A stretch of 34,026 nt of DNA from Selenomonadales bacterium (GCA_029976065.1 JARKNV010000001.1:1-34026); one strand, 5' to 3'. Counted from the first letter of the stretch, positions 15,761 through 23,671 are shown. Translations and numbers: made by a program. The notes: generated by a model not told the origin, from the sequence alone.

Positions 15761-17689
15761 TTGAACAAGTTTTTCCGGAACGTAAGCTTCTATCTGCTCA
15801 TAATCATCATCGCCATATCGATAATCGACTATTATTCCTCGAGCACCACCACCAAGACCGAAATCAGCTACACCCAGTTCCTCCACAGCGTCGAAGAACA
15901 AAAGGTGGAACGCGTGACGATAGTGGATAATACCATCCGCGGCAAACTCAAAGACGGTACGGAGTTTACCACGGTTACTCCCAACGACCCGACGCTGATC
16001 GGCGCCCTCAGGGAGAAGAATGTCGATATCAAGGCCGAGCAGCCGCCGCAGCCGCCGTGGTGGACGACGATTTTCTCCTCCGTCCTGCCGATGCTGCTGC
16101 TGATCGGGGTATGGTTTTTCATCATGCAGCAGACCCAAGGCGGCGGCAACCGGGTGATGTCGTTCGGCAAGAGCCGCGCCAAGCTGCACGGCGAGGATAA
16201 GGTGAAGGTGACCTTCACCGACGTCGCCGGCGCCGACGAGGCCAAGCAGGAGCTCGAGGAAGTGGTCGAGTTCCTGAAGCATCCCAAGAAATTCAACGAC
16301 CTGGGCGCGCGCATCCCCAAAGGGGTGCTGCTGTTCGGGCCTCCCGGGACGGGCAAGACGCTGCTGGCCCGCGCGGTGGCCGGCGAGGCCGGGGTGCCCT
16401 TTTTCAGCATCAGCGGCTCCGACTTCGTGGAGATGTTCGTCGGCGTCGGCGCCTCGCGGGTGCGTGACCTGTTCGAGCAGGCGAAGAAGAATGCGCCGTG
16501 CATCGTGTTCATCGACGAGATCGACGCCGTCGGCCGGCAGCGGGGCGCAGGCCTCGGCGGCGGCCACGACGAGCGCGAGCAGACGCTGAACCAGTTGCTT
16601 GTGGAAATGGACGGTTTCGGGGTGAACGAGGGGATCATCATCATCGCCGCCACCAACCGCCCGGATATCCTCGACCCGGCGCTGCTCAGGCCGGGACGGT
16701 TCGACCGCCAGGTGGTGGTGGACCGGCCGGACGTGAAGGGCCGCCAGGAGATTCTCAAGGTCCATACGAAGGGCAAACCGCTGGCCAAGGACGTCAATCT
16801 CGACGTGCTGGCCCGCCGGACGCCGGGCTTCACCGGCGCCGACCTCAGCAACCTCGTGAACGAGGCCGCCCTCCTCGCAGCCCGGCGCAACAAGAAGCGC
16901 ATCGATATGCCGGAGCTCGAGGAGTCGGTGGAGCGGGTGGTCGCCGGACCGGAACGCAAGAGCAAGGTCATCAGCGACAAGGAGAAGAAGCTCACCGCCT
17001 TCCACGAGGCGGGGCACGCCCTGGTCGGCATGATGCTCACCAATACGGACCCGGTGCACAAGGTGTCGATCATCCCCCGCGGGCGGGCGGGCGGCTACAC
17101 GCTCATGCTCCCCAAGGAGGACCGCTACTACGCGACGAAGTCCGAACTGCTCGATCAGCTTAAAACGCTGCTGGGCGGCCGGGTGGCCGAAGAGCTGGTG
17201 CTGAACGAGATCAGCACCGGGGCCCAGAACGACCTGGAGCGGGCCACCGACCTTGTCCGCAAGATGATCACCGAATATGGCATGAGCGAGGTGCTGGGGC
17301 CGATCACCTTTGGGCGGCGCCAGGACCAGCAGGTTTTCCTCGGCCGCGACATCGCCCGCGACCGCAATTACAGCGAAGAGGTGGCCTATTCGATCGACAA
17401 GGAGGTCCGCCGCCTGATCGAGGACGCCCACGCCAAGACGGAAGAGATGCTCAAGAACAATCTCGATAAGCTCCACATCATCGCCGAGGCGCTCATCGAG
17501 CGCGAGACGCTGGAGGGCGAAGAACTCCAGCAGCTCCTGGACAACGGCAAGATTGCCGACAAGGAGCCGCCGGCCGAAGAACCGCAGCCGGCGCCGACGA
17601 ACGCCATCCCGACCCCTGCCGACGAGCCGGGGCCGAAGGTCGTGTACACTTTCCGCCGGGGGGATGACGAGGTATGGGGAACGCGCTGA
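15761..17689 (+). CDS. ftsH: ATP-dependent zinc metalloprotease FtsH
   Basis: FtsH is a membrane-anchored hexameric AAA+ protease that degrades misfolded membrane proteins and short-lived regulators. Two membrane spans (about residues 5-23 and 108-126) flank an extracytoplasmic segment. The AAA domain has Walker A GPPGTGKT (about 194-201), Walker [12 protein letters not shown] and the second region of homology [18 protein letters not shown]. The zinc site HEAGH begins near residue 415, with the third ligand in [11 protein letters not shown]. The last 45 residues are acidic and proline-rich. Translation starts at TTG 15761 after AAAGGGGGG, an uncommon start codon. The 3' end overlaps the next gene by 16 nt. 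642 residues is typical. Confidence 0.97.
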   Translation: MNKFFRNVSFYLLIIIIAISIIDYYSSSTTTKTEISYTQFLHSVEEQKVERVTIVDNTIRGKLKDGTEFTTVTPNDPTLIGALREKNVDIKAEQPPQPPWWTTIFSSVLPMLLLIGVWFFIMQQTQGGGNRVMSFGKSRAKLHGEDKVKVTFTDVAGADEAKQELEEVVEFLKHPKKFNDLGARIPKGVLLFGPPGTGKTLLARAVAGEAGVPFFSISGSDFVEMFVGVGASRVRDLFEQAKKNAPCIVFIDEIDAVGRQRGAGLGGGHDEREQTLNQLLVEMDGFGVNEGIIIIAATNRPDILDPALLRPGRFDRQVVVDRPDVKGRQEILKVHTKGKPLAKDVNLDVLARRTPGFTGADLSNLVNEAALLAARRNKKRIDMPELEESVERVVAGPERKSKVISDKEKKLTAFHEAGHALVGMMLTNTDPVHKVSIIPRGRAGGYTLMLPKEDRYYATKSELLDQLKTLLGGRVAEELVLNEISTGAQNDLERATDLVRKMITEYGMSEVLGPITFGRRQDQQVFLGRDIARDRNYSEEVAYSIDKEVRRLIEDAHAKTEEMLKNNLDKLHIIAEALIERETLEGEELQQLLDNGKIADKEPPAEEPQPAPTNAIPTPADEPGPKVVYTFRRGDDEVWGTR

Positions 17690-18066
17690 CCGCCGGGGCG
17701 ACCGGTGAGGCGACCGTGGCCGTAACGGCCGACACCACCGCCGAACGGTTCGGCAACAAGGGAGCGGCCGTGTTCGCCACGCCGCTGCTGGTGGCGCTGA
17801 TGGAGCAGGCCGCCATCGCCGCGATCAGGCCTTATCTGGCCGCGGGCGAGGGCTCGGTCGGCACGCGGGTGGAGATCTCGCACTTGGCGGCAACGCCGGT
17901 GGGGATGACCGTCCGCGCCACGGCGGAGCTGGTGGAGGTCGCCGGCAAGAAACTGACGTTTGCCGTGGAGGCTTTCGACGACCGGGAGAAGGTCGGCGAG
18001 GGACGCCACGAGCGGTATATCATCGACAACGCAAAATTTCTGGCCAGGGTGGCCGCGAAGAAATGA
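17674..18066 (+). CDS. FlK-like hotdog-fold thioesterase
   Basis: The 130-residue protein has a single hotdog domain resembling fluoroacetyl-CoA thioesterase FlK. Thr36 (in VFATPLL), Glu44 (LMEQAA) and His70 ([11 protein letters not shown]) have the same mutual spacing as the FlK catalytic residues Thr42, Glu50 and His76, all shifted by six. It presumably hydrolyses an acyl-CoA; most relatives are not fluoroacetate enzymes, so the substrate is open. ATG 17674 lies inside the end of ftsH (16-nt overlap) behind a GGGGGGATGACGAGG stretch, so translation is coupled to ftsH. The catalytic set appears intact. Confidence 0.85.
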   Translation: MGNALTAGATGEATVAVTADTTAERFGNKGAAVFATPLLVALMEQAAIAAIRPYLAAGEGSVGTRVEISHLAATPVGMTVRATAELVEVAGKKLTFAVEAFDDREKVGEGRHERYIIDNAKFLARVAAKK

Positions 18067-18134
18067 ATTCGCCGGGAAAGCTCGGAAGCCGCAGGGGCGG
18101 CGCCGAGCTTTCCGCAATTTGGAGGTGATAGCGT

Positions 18135-18638
18135 ATGCCCCGCCGCTGGATTCCGAATGTCCTGACGGTGACGAACCTTGGCGCCGGCCTGGTGGCCATT
18201 CTCCTTTCCCTCGTCGAGCAGTGGGCGCTCGCCGTCGCCCTGGTGTTCGGCGCGGCCCTGTTCGACAGCCTGGACGGCCGGGTGGCCCGGCGGCTGAACA
18301 TTGCCAGCGAGTTCGGCAAGCAGCTCGATTCGCTGGCCGACCTCGTTTCGTTCGGCGTGGCGCCGGCCCTCATCGCCTATCAGCTCATTTTCGCCGGCAT
18401 CGGCTGGAGCGGCTATGTGCTGGCGACCGTTTTCCCGATCTGCGGCGCGCTCCGCCTGGCCCGTTTCAATGTTTCCGCCGTGAAGGGCCACTTCGTCGGC
18501 CTGCCGATAACGGTGGCCGGGCCGGCCCTCGCGGCGAGCGCGTACTTTCTGCCGATGCTGCCGGTGACGGCCCAGGCGTTTGTGCTGTTGATATTGTCAT
18601 GGCTGATGGTATCCACTATTCGGGTGCCGAAACTTTAG
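18135..18638 (+). CDS. pssA: CDP-diacylglycerol-serine O-phosphatidyltransferase
   Basis: This membrane enzyme makes phosphatidylserine from CDP-diacylglycerol and serine. The CDP-alcohol phosphatidyltransferase signature D-x2-DG-x2-AR-x8-G-x3-D-x3-D is complete, beginning at DSLDGRVARR. The start WIPNVLTVTNLGAGLVAILL and RLARFNV segment match bacterial type-II PssA. Several membrane spans are visible in 167 residues, close to the Bacillus length. ATG 18135 follows the very strong GGAGGTGAT (18121-18129). No decarboxylase gene (psd) is nearby. The stop is only 2 nt from a structured repeat, so the exact C-terminus may have been trimmed by repeat insertion, though MVSTIRVPKL looks like a natural end. 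Confidence 0.92.
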   Translation: MPRRWIPNVLTVTNLGAGLVAILLSLVEQWALAVALVFGAALFDSLDGRVARRLNIASEFGKQLDSLADLVSFGVAPALIAYQLIFAGIGWSGYVLATVFPICGALRLARFNVSAVKGHFVGLPITVAGPALAASAYFLPMLPVTAQAFVLLILSWLMVSTIRVPKL

Positions 18639-18640
18639 GG

Positions 18641-18763
18641 GCGACCGTTGATAGGCCCCATCTGCGGCGTTGCGTTTTCGCCTGTCATCCTCAGCGTACG
18701 TTCGTGTACGCTTCCGGTGCCAGTCTCAACGCGCCTTGCATCTGGGACCTCTGAACGGCCGCG
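18641..18763. repeat. Structured intergenic repeat, family A copy 2
   Basis: It begins GCGACCGTTGATAGGCCCCA and ends TGAACGGCCGC. The outer arms pair over nine positions with one mismatch. The internal motifs CATCTGCGGCGTTG and CGCCTTGCATCTGGG correspond to those of copy 1 (364-487). An inner GCGTACGTTCGTGTACGC hairpin (18694-18711) lies in the middle. It starts 2 nt after the pssA stop. Confidence 0.75.
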
Positions 18764-18812
18764 CGTATTCCGGGGAACGAGAGCGACGGAAGGAACCGCC
18801 GTTACAAACAAG

Positions 18813-18845
18813 AAAAGCCGTTGCACACGGAGCAACGGCTTTTTC
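18813..18845. terminator. Bidirectional terminator between pssA and the minus-strand exported-protein gene
   Basis: AAAAGCCGTTGC (18813-18824) and GCAACGGCTTTT (18832-18843) form a perfect 12-bp stem with a 7-nt loop, flanked by A-run and T-run on the two sides. It can stop transcripts from both directions in this convergent arrangement. Confidence 0.9.
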
Positions 18846-18856
18846 TTTATGCGGTT

Positions 18857-19525
18857 TTATTTTTCGATTCTCTTGTGGACGAAGCGGTGATGGCCGTCGC
18901 GGCCGAAGGCCTGGCCGAGTTTCTGCATATCCTGCTTGAAGGTTTCGTCGCTGACGCCCAGGGTGCGGGCGACGTCACGCCAGGTGTTGTTGATCTTTTT
19001 CAGCTCCAGGACGCTGGCCGGGGTTTTGGCGGTGTTTTCGGCGAGCAGGCCGGCCACGGCGATGTCGCGGACTTTGTAGCCCTCGTCCATGAGGCCGAGG
19101 ACGGTGTCGCGGTCAAAGCCGAGCTTGGCGTTCAGCCTGTCGGCCGCCAGCGCGTTGAAGGTGGCTTTCGTCTGTTCCTTGGTCACGCCCAGGGTTTGGG
19201 CGACGTCTTTCCAGGTGTTGTCGCTCTTCTTGAGGGCGAGCACTTCGTCGAAGGCTTTGCCGCTGGCCTTGGCGAGGAAGGCGGCGCGGTTGATGTCGCG
19301 GATGCTGGTGCCGTCTTTTACGCGGGCGAGGACGGTGTCCTTGCTGATGCCGTAAGTTTCGGACAGGCGCTGGGCGGCTTTGTCCGGATCGAGTTGGCGC
19401 TTCTCCATCGCCGGGCGGGCCTTTTCGGGCTGGGCGGCCTGGGCGATGAAGGGTACGGCGGCGCCGGCGATAAGGAACGCGCCGAGCACGAAAGCGGCTA
19501 CGGTCTTGTTACTGACTAGTCTCAT
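18857..19525 (-). CDS. Exported protein with two tandem 76-residue repeats, unknown function
   Basis: The 222-residue protein has a clear signal peptide (MRLVSNKTVAAFVLGAFLIA then GAAVPFIAQA), a short charged linker, and two direct repeats at residues 51-126 and 128-203 that are identical at about 34 of 76 positions. Each repeat carries G-[IF]-x-[KR]-DTVL, a central RDI, and the strongly kept LKK-x2-NTW-[KR]-DVA-x-TLGV. The repeats are predicted helical from composition. The tail is basic and histidine-containing (GRDGHHRFVHKRIEK). I do not recognise a named family. GGGAGG (19534-19539) fixes the ATG. Upstream promoter and TTTGTCAT direct repeats, and the neighbouring two-component system on the same strand, suggest it is a regulated envelope protein; that is inference. 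Confidence 0.8.
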   Translation of the reverse strand: MRLVSNKTVAAFVLGAFLIAGAAVPFIAQAAQPEKARPAMEKRQLDPDKAAQRLSETYGISKDTVLARVKDGTSIRDINRAAFLAKASGKAFDEVLALKKSDNTWKDVAQTLGVTKEQTKATFNALAADRLNAKLGFDRDTVLGLMDEGYKVRDIAVAGLLAENTAKTPASVLELKKINNTWRDVARTLGVSDETFKQDMQKLGQAFGRDGHHRFVHKRIEK

Positions 19526-19578
19526 GTGTCATTCCTCCCGTATCTTATCTAAATCAGCCGAACTTGGCTGCTAGAGAT

Positions 19579-19613
19579 AGTATAGGACGGGAATATGACA
19601 AATCAATGACAAA
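19579..19613 (-). promoter_or_regulatory. Promoter with 11-bp-spaced direct repeats (possible response-regulator site)
   Basis: On the minus strand -10 TATACT (19579-19584) and -35-like TTGATT (19601-19606) are 16 nt apart. Two exact copies of TTTGTCAT (plus strand ATGACAAA at 19595-19602 and 19606-19613) are set 11 bp apart and straddle the -35. Tandem sites one helical turn apart are the usual target of OmpR/PhoB-type regulators, and such a regulator is encoded at 21103-21780. Confidence 0.55.
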
Positions 19614-19617
19614 CTAC

Positions 19618-19700
19618 GGGCGCCTAGAAAGTCCAGCTGCGGCGTCGGGTCTGCGCTTGCATGCTCGGGCCGCCTTGCAGCTGGAGTTTTCTAGACGCCC
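19618..19700. repeat. Structured intergenic repeat, family A-like variant
   Basis: An 83-bp element whose arms pair: GGGCG-CTAGAAA-TCCAGCTGC on the left with GCAGCTGGA, TTTCTAG and CGCCC on the right. The loop-proximal motifs AGCTGCGGCGTCG and CGCCTTGCAGCTGG parallel ATCTGCGGCGTTG and CGCCTTGCATCTGG of copy 2. The outer stem sequence differs from the other copies, so the architecture is kept while arms vary. It lies between the exported-protein gene and the histidine kinase. Confidence 0.7.
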
Positions 19701-19717
19701 TAAGGCAGAACAATATT

Positions 19718-21106
19718 TTAGGCGACCGGCAGGGTAAACGTGAATTTCGCGCCTTTGCCGACCGTGCTTTCCAGGGTGATTTCGCCGTCCATGGCCTGGA
19801 CGAGGCGCTTGACGATGGCCAGGCCGAGGCCGGTGCCGCCGCCGCTGCGGGCCCGCGATTTGTCGACCCGGTAGAAACGGTCCCAGATGTGGGGCTGGTC
19901 CTCGGGCGGGATGCCGGGGCCGGAGTCGCTGACGGCGATGACGATTTTGCCGGCGACGGGGCGGGCGGTGATGTCGATGGCGGCGTCGGCGGGCGAGTGG
20001 CGGACGGCGTTGGAGACGAGGTTGTCGATGACCTGGGCGAGACGGCCGCCGTCGGCCAGGACGGGCGGGAGGTTTTCCGGGACGTCGATGCGGAGGGAGA
20101 GGTTCTTTTCGGTGAGCAGGTGGCTGTATTTGGCGGTTTCGCGATGCAGGAAGGCGGCGAGGTCGGTTTTTTCGGGGACGACGGTCAGTTCGCCGGCTTC
20201 CAGCTGGGAGAGGTCGAGGAGGTCGCGGATGAGGCGGTCGATGCGCTGGCTTTCGCCGACAATGGTGGCCAGGTAGCGCTGCTGGTGCTCGGGCCGCGAC
20301 GCGACGCCGTCGGCGAGGGCTTCGGCGAGGGCCTGGATGGAGGCGATGGGGGTTTTGAGCTCGTGGGAGACGTTGGCGAGGAATTCGCGCCGGTTGTTTT
20401 CCACTTTGGCGAGCGAGTCGGCCATGGCGTTGAAGGTCTGGCCGAGGCTGCCGATTTCGTCGCCGCCGGTGGCGGCGGTGCGGCTGGTATAGTCGCCGAG
20501 GGCGAAGCGGCGGGCGGCGCGGCTGATGTCGGCGATCGGGCTGGTGAGGCCGCGGGAGACGAAGAAGCCGAGGATGGTGGCGGCGACGGTGCCGACGAGG
20601 AGGGAGAGGAGGAGGAGGCGGTCGATGGCGCCGATGGCCTGGTTGACGCCGGTGATGGGGGTGTAGAGGAAGACGGCGGCCGGCGATGGCGAGGTGATGG
20701 GGACGGCGACGATGATCGAGGGGTCGGCTTGGCCGCGTCTGGCGCGGACCCAGGACTGCGGCGCGCCTTCGAACAGGGCGTCGATGCGCGGCGAGTTTTC
20801 GGGGAACGGCCGGCCCCAGCGGGGCGGCGGGCTGCCGGCGAGGATGTTGCCCCGCTTGTCGGCAACCCAGATTTGGGCGCCGAGGAGTTCACCCATGATC
20901 TCGAGGCGGTCGGGCAGGCGGCCGCTGTTTAAGGCGCGGCTTATGACGATGGCCACGGCCTGGCTTTTGGAGAGCAGTTCGATCCGCTTGGTCTCGATGA
21001 CGTGTTCGCGGACGAGGTAGGACATGAGGGCGCCGAGGGTGACGGTGGTGAGGAGGATGACGACGATATAGGAGATGAAGAGGCGGCCGAAGATCGAACG
21101 GATCAT
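19718..21106 (-). CDS. Two-component sensor histidine kinase
   Basis: The 462-residue kinase has membrane spans at about residues 8-30 and 163-184 enclosing a roughly 130-residue extracytoplasmic sensor region, then a HAMP linker (185-236). The HisKA dimerisation domain carries the phospho-accepting His248 in FLANVSHELKTPIASI. The HATPase domain has the N box (VIDNLVSNAVRHSPADA), SDSGPGIP and GTGLGLAIVKRL. The overall layout is that of PhoR/ResE/BaeS-type kinases. ATG 21106 overlaps the stop of the response regulator by 4 nt (ATGA) and follows GAGGTG (21115-21120); an upstream frame extension lies antisense-like within the regulator gene and is rejected. The sensed signal is unknown; its target may be the neighbouring exported protein. 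Confidence 0.95.
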   Translation of the reverse strand: MIRSIFGRLFISYIVVILLTTVTLGALMSYLVREHVIETKRIELLSKSQAVAIVISRALNSGRLPDRLEIMGELLGAQIWVADKRGNILAGSPPPRWGRPFPENSPRIDALFEGAPQSWVRARRGQADPSIIVAVPITSPSPAAVFLYTPITGVNQAIGAIDRLLLLSLLVGTVAATILGFFVSRGLTSPIADISRAARRFALGDYTSRTAATGGDEIGSLGQTFNAMADSLAKVENNRREFLANVSHELKTPIASIQALAEALADGVASRPEHQQRYLATIVGESQRIDRLIRDLLDLSQLEAGELTVVPEKTDLAAFLHRETAKYSHLLTEKNLSLRIDVPENLPPVLADGGRLAQVIDNLVSNAVRHSPADAAIDITARPVAGKIVIAVSDSGPGIPPEDQPHIWDRFYRVDKSRARSGGGTGLGLAIVKRLVQAMDGEITLESTVGKGAKFTFTLPVA

Positions 21107-21780
21107 TTCGCGTTCACCTCGAATTTGTAGCCGGTGCCCCAGACGGTGTGGATGAAGGCGTTGCCGGGACCGGCGATTTTCTGGCGCAGCCTTTTGACGG
21201 TGGCGTCGACGGTGCGGTCGTCGCCTTCGAAGCCGTAGCCCCACACGTTGGTGAGCAGCTGCTCGCGGGAGAATACGATGCGGGGATGGCGGGCCAGAAA
21301 GAGGAGCAGGTCGAATTCCTTGGGGGAAAGGGAGATGGAGCGGCCGTTTTTCACCACGGCCTGGGTGGCGGGGAGGATGGCGAGGCCGGGGAAGGACAGT
21401 TCTTCGCCCTCGGCGAAGATGAGGCCGCTGCGCCTGAGCACGGCTTTGACCCTGGCGACCAGCTCGCGGGGGCTGAAGGGTTTGGTGACATAGTCGTCGG
21501 CGCCGAGGGAGAAGCCGGTTATTTTGTCGGCTTCGGTGCTTTTGGCGGTGAGGAAGATGACGGGCACGCGGCGGGTCAGCGCCCGGCAGATTTCCCAGCC
21601 GCTGCGGCCGGGCAGCATGATGTCGAGGATGAGGAGGTCGGGCTGCGTTTCGGCCTCGAGCTCGAGGGCGGCGTCGCCGTCGGCGGCGGTGTGGACGGTG
21701 TAGCCTTCCCGTTCGAGGTAGAGTTGTACGACTTCGCGGATGCTGGCTTCGTCGTCGGCCACCAGTATTTTTACGGTCAT
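21103..21780 (-). CDS. OmpR/PhoB-family response regulator
   Basis: The 225-residue protein has a receiver domain with acidic pocket D9/D10, phospho-acceptor Asp53 (LLILDIMLPG), Thr78 and Lys100 (YVTKPF). Its C-terminal winged helix carries LSPKEFDLLLFLARHPRIVF, VDATVKRLRQKI and WGTGYKFE. It is co-transcribed with, and translationally coupled to, the downstream kinase. GGAGGAAAAG precedes the ATG. Its promoter shares a -10 region with the divergent panCD leader. A natural candidate target is the TTTGTCAT repeat pair at 19595-19613 upstream of the exported-protein gene. Confidence 0.96.
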   Translation of the reverse strand: MTVKILVADDEASIREVVQLYLEREGYTVHTAADGDAALELEAETQPDLLILDIMLPGRSGWEICRALTRRVPVIFLTAKSTEADKITGFSLGADDYVTKPFSPRELVARVKAVLRRSGLIFAEGEELSFPGLAILPATQAVVKNGRSISLSPKEFDLLLFLARHPRIVFSREQLLTNVWGYGFEGDDRTVDATVKRLRQKIAGPGNAFIHTVWGTGYKFEVNAK

Positions 21781-21795
21781 TTTCTTTTCCTCCGC

Positions 21796-21830
21796 TTGTA
21801 TATACGAATAAAAGGTGCTATTATATTCGT
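21796..21830. promoter_or_regulatory. Divergent promoters with overlapping -10 elements and an inverted repeat
   Basis: Plus strand: TTGTAT (21796-21801), 17-nt spacer, TATTAT (21819-21824), firing into the panCD leader. Minus strand: TATAAT (21820-21825) firing toward the response regulator, with a weaker -35 candidate GCGACA 18 nt upstream. The inverted repeat ACGAATA (21804-21810) / TATTCGT (21824-21830) surrounds the shared -10. Both polymerases cannot sit here at once. Confidence 0.7.
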
Positions 21831-22002
21831 GGTTAAGTTATCCTGTCGCTATGGGCGGCATCCCCCACGGGAGCCGTACCGCAGTTCAACCGCATACATA
21901 GCTTGGGTTTGGACCGCTTGGATCCGCAGGACTGAGACGGCGAGGACCGGAGTAAGGTGATTTTCTGCCTTCCCGTCGTCGTGCGCCGGGAAGTTTTTAT
22001 TT
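21831..22002 (+). ncRNA. Structured 5' leader of panCD, riboswitch/attenuator-like
   Basis: A roughly 170-nt leader between a sigma-A-type promoter and panC that ends in an intrinsic terminator just before the panC ribosome-binding site. Helices visible: a closing stem TCCT-(GT)-CGC (21841-21849) with GCGAGGA (21940-21946); a hairpin CGGC-A-TCCC / GGGAGCCG (21856-21876); and a second hairpin GTTCAACC (21884-21891) with GGGTTTGGAC (21905-21914) with one bulge. AAGG (21954-21957) can pair with CCTT (21968-21971), which competes with the terminator's 5' arm. I could not match it to a known riboswitch; the described 'pan' RNA motif is one candidate, and a free-standing small RNA such as 6S is another. 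Confidence 0.55.
21969..22002 (+). terminator. Intrinsic terminator in the panCD leader
   Basis: CTTCCCG (21969-21975) pairs with CGGGAAG (21987-21993), followed by TTTTTATTT. It ends only about 5 nt before the GGGGAGGG ribosome-binding site of panC, the position expected for transcription attenuation. Confidence 0.8.
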
Positions 22003-22021
22003 GCGTGGGGAGGGTGTTTTG

Positions 22022-22876
22022 ATGAAGATCGTCACCGGGATTGCCGAGGTGCGGGCGCTTGTGCGCCAGGCCAGGCAGGAGGGGAAAACGGTCGGGCTTG
22101 TGCCGACGATGGGCTTTCTGCACGAGGGGCATCTGACGCTGATGCGGACGGCGCGGGCCGCCCACGGCCTGGTCGTGGCCAGTATTTTCGTCAATCCGCT
22201 GCAGTTCGGTCCCCGCGAGGATTACGCCGTTTATCCGCGCGACCTGGACCGGGATGCGAGCCTGGCGGCTTCGGCCGGGGTGGACGTGGTTTTCGCGCCG
22301 CCGGTGGAGGAGATGTATCCGCAGGGGCCGGCGAACGTGCTCACCGCCGTGGAGGTGAGGGATATCACCGAGCGCCTGTGCGGGGCGCAGCGGCCGGGAC
22401 ATTTCCGCGGCGTGGCGACGGTGGTGGCCAAGCTGTTCAACATTGTCACGCCCGATGTGGCCTATTTCGGCGAGAAGGATGCCCAGCAGGTCGTGGTCAT
22501 CAAACGGATGACGGCCGAGCTGAGCATGGACGTGGCCATCGCCACCGTGCCGATCGTGCGGGAAGCCGACGGATTGGCTCTTTCTTCGCGCAATGTGTTC
22601 CTAAATCCTGCCGAGCGGCAGGCGGCTCTCGTCCTCAGCCGCTCCATCCGGCTGGCGAGAGAGCGGCTGGAGGCCGGCGAACGGAACGCGGCGGCCATCC
22701 GCAAAGTCATAAAGGAATTAATTGGCAGCGAACCGCTGGCCGCCAGTGACTATATTTCCGTGTGCGATCCCGCCACCCTGCGGGAGCTGGAGGCGATCGA
22801 GGGTCCGGCGCTGGTGGCGCTGGCCGTGAGGATCGGCAAAACGCGGCTGATCGATAATATGACGTGGGAGGGATAA
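22022..22876 (+). CDS. panC: Pantothenate synthetase
   Basis: PanC joins pantoate and beta-alanine using ATP to make pantothenate. The 284-residue protein has the HIGH-type nucleotide motif [14 protein letters not shown], then [46 protein letters not shown] and the KMSKS-like [14 protein letters not shown] 22022 follows GGGGAGGG (22007-22014). panD starts 2 nt after the stop, so the two are one operon. panB, which would supply pantoate, is not in the window. Expression is probably controlled by the structured leader upstream. Confidence 0.97.
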   Translation: MKIVTGIAEVRALVRQARQEGKTVGLVPTMGFLHEGHLTLMRTARAAHGLVVASIFVNPLQFGPREDYAVYPRDLDRDASLAASAGVDVVFAPPVEEMYPQGPANVLTAVEVRDITERLCGAQRPGHFRGVATVVAKLFNIVTPDVAYFGEKDAQQVVVIKRMTAELSMDVAIATVPIVREADGLALSSRNVFLNPAERQAALVLSRSIRLARERLEAGERNAAAIRKVIKELIGSEPLAASDYISVCDPATLRELEAIEGPALVALAVRIGKTRLIDNMTWEG

Positions 22877-22878
22877 TC

Positions 22879-23262
22879 ATGTTCCGCACCGTATTCAAGT
22901 CCAAGCTGCACCGGGCGACCGTAACCGAAGCCAATCTCAACTACGTGGGCAGCATAACCATCGACGAGGATCTGCTGGATGCCGCCGATATCTGCGTCAA
23001 CGAGAAGGTCCAGGTGGTGAACAACAACAACGGCGCGCGCCTGGAGACGTACGCCATTCCGGGGCCGCGGGGCTCGGGGGTCGTGTGCCTGAACGGGGCT
23101 GCGGCGAGGCTGGTTCAGCCCGGCGATAAGGTTATTATTATCACCTACGCGGTGATTGATGACCGGGAAGCGCGGGCTTTCAAGCCGACGGTGGTGTTCC
23201 TCGACGACGCCAACCGCATCGCCGCAGTGAAGGACGCCGAGAAGCACGGCGAGATCCGCTGA
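22879..23262 (+). CDS. panD: Aspartate 1-decarboxylase (pyruvoyl enzyme)
   Basis: PanD makes beta-alanine from aspartate for PanC. The proenzyme cleaves itself between Gly24 and Ser25 (NYVGSITID) to form the pyruvoyl cofactor. Lys9, Arg54, Thr57 and Tyr58 are at the expected positions ([16 protein letters not shown]). The 127-residue length is standard. GGGAGG (22867-22872) precedes ATG 22879. All catalytic residues appear intact, so the operon supplies both halves of the final pantothenate step except pantoate. It is followed by a roughly 350-bp structured non-coding element. Confidence 0.97.
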   Translation: MFRTVFKSKLHRATVTEANLNYVGSITIDEDLLDAADICVNEKVQVVNNNNGARLETYAIPGPRGSGVVCLNGAAARLVQPGDKVIIITYAVIDDREARAFKPTVVFLDDANRIAAVKDAEKHGEIR

Positions 23263-23296
23263 TGGTATAACGGCTCCGATATATGCTTGTGGCATT

Positions 23297-23646
23297 CCCC
23301 GGCATTGGGTTCGCCCCCCGCTGCGACGTCGGTCTTACTCGTAGGGCAACGACTCACGCGAAAGTAAACTTTCGGTTCGCTGTTGCCCTGCATAGCGGCT
23401 CGCACAAAACGCCGGCGTTTTGGCTCGCTGCCAGGCTCGTCGCCGACAGCACCGCTCCACCGTCCGAATCGCATCCGGCTAAGCGGGCGGTTCTCGCCGC
23501 CGTCCATGGCGGCTCGTACCCGCAAGGGGTAGGCCGCCCCTCTAACCGCGGAAGCGCTAAGAGTGGCGCACCGCGGTGCTGTTCCCGGCTCTCTCGCCAA
23601 GTAGCGGCCGTCGTCTCGCTTGAAGGGGGCAAACCCAGTACCGGGA
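23297..23646. repeat. Structured intergenic element, family B, with imperfect terminal inverted repeats
   Basis: This fills most of the panD-birA gap. Left arm 23297-23318 (CCCCGGCATTGGGTTCGCC...) and the reverse complement of right arm 23625-23646 agree at 18 of 22 positions; all differences are transitions. Inside, GGCGGC (23508-23513) and TACCC pair with GGGTA and GCCGCC (23533-23538) in a stable hairpin. Its core (23515-23537) is nearly identical, inverted, to 6030-6052 before yabP. Open frames across it are arginine/alanine-rich and unlike proteins, so it is judged non-coding: a MITE-like element or a structured RNA. Confidence 0.55.
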
Positions 23647-23671
23647 GCACCGTCTATTTCGTTATTGATAT

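Noticed and set aside
15707..17476. 589-codon open frame on the minus strand opposite ftsH
   Set aside because: Low-complexity composition and complete overlap with a textbook FtsH; no ribosome-binding site.
18600..18640. pssA as a truncated pseudogene
   Set aside because: The length is close to known PssA and the signature is complete; the nearby repeat starts after the stop codon, so there is no direct sign of loss.
19661..20932. 423-codon open frame on the plus strand opposite the histidine kinase
   Set aside because: Glycine/aspartate-rich translation with no family resemblance; it is the mirror of conserved kinase codons.
21831..22002. T-box identity for the panCD leader
   Set aside because: GGGTTTGGACCGC is reminiscent of the T-box core, but the leader is too short and lacks a recognisable stem I with specifier loop and AG bulge.
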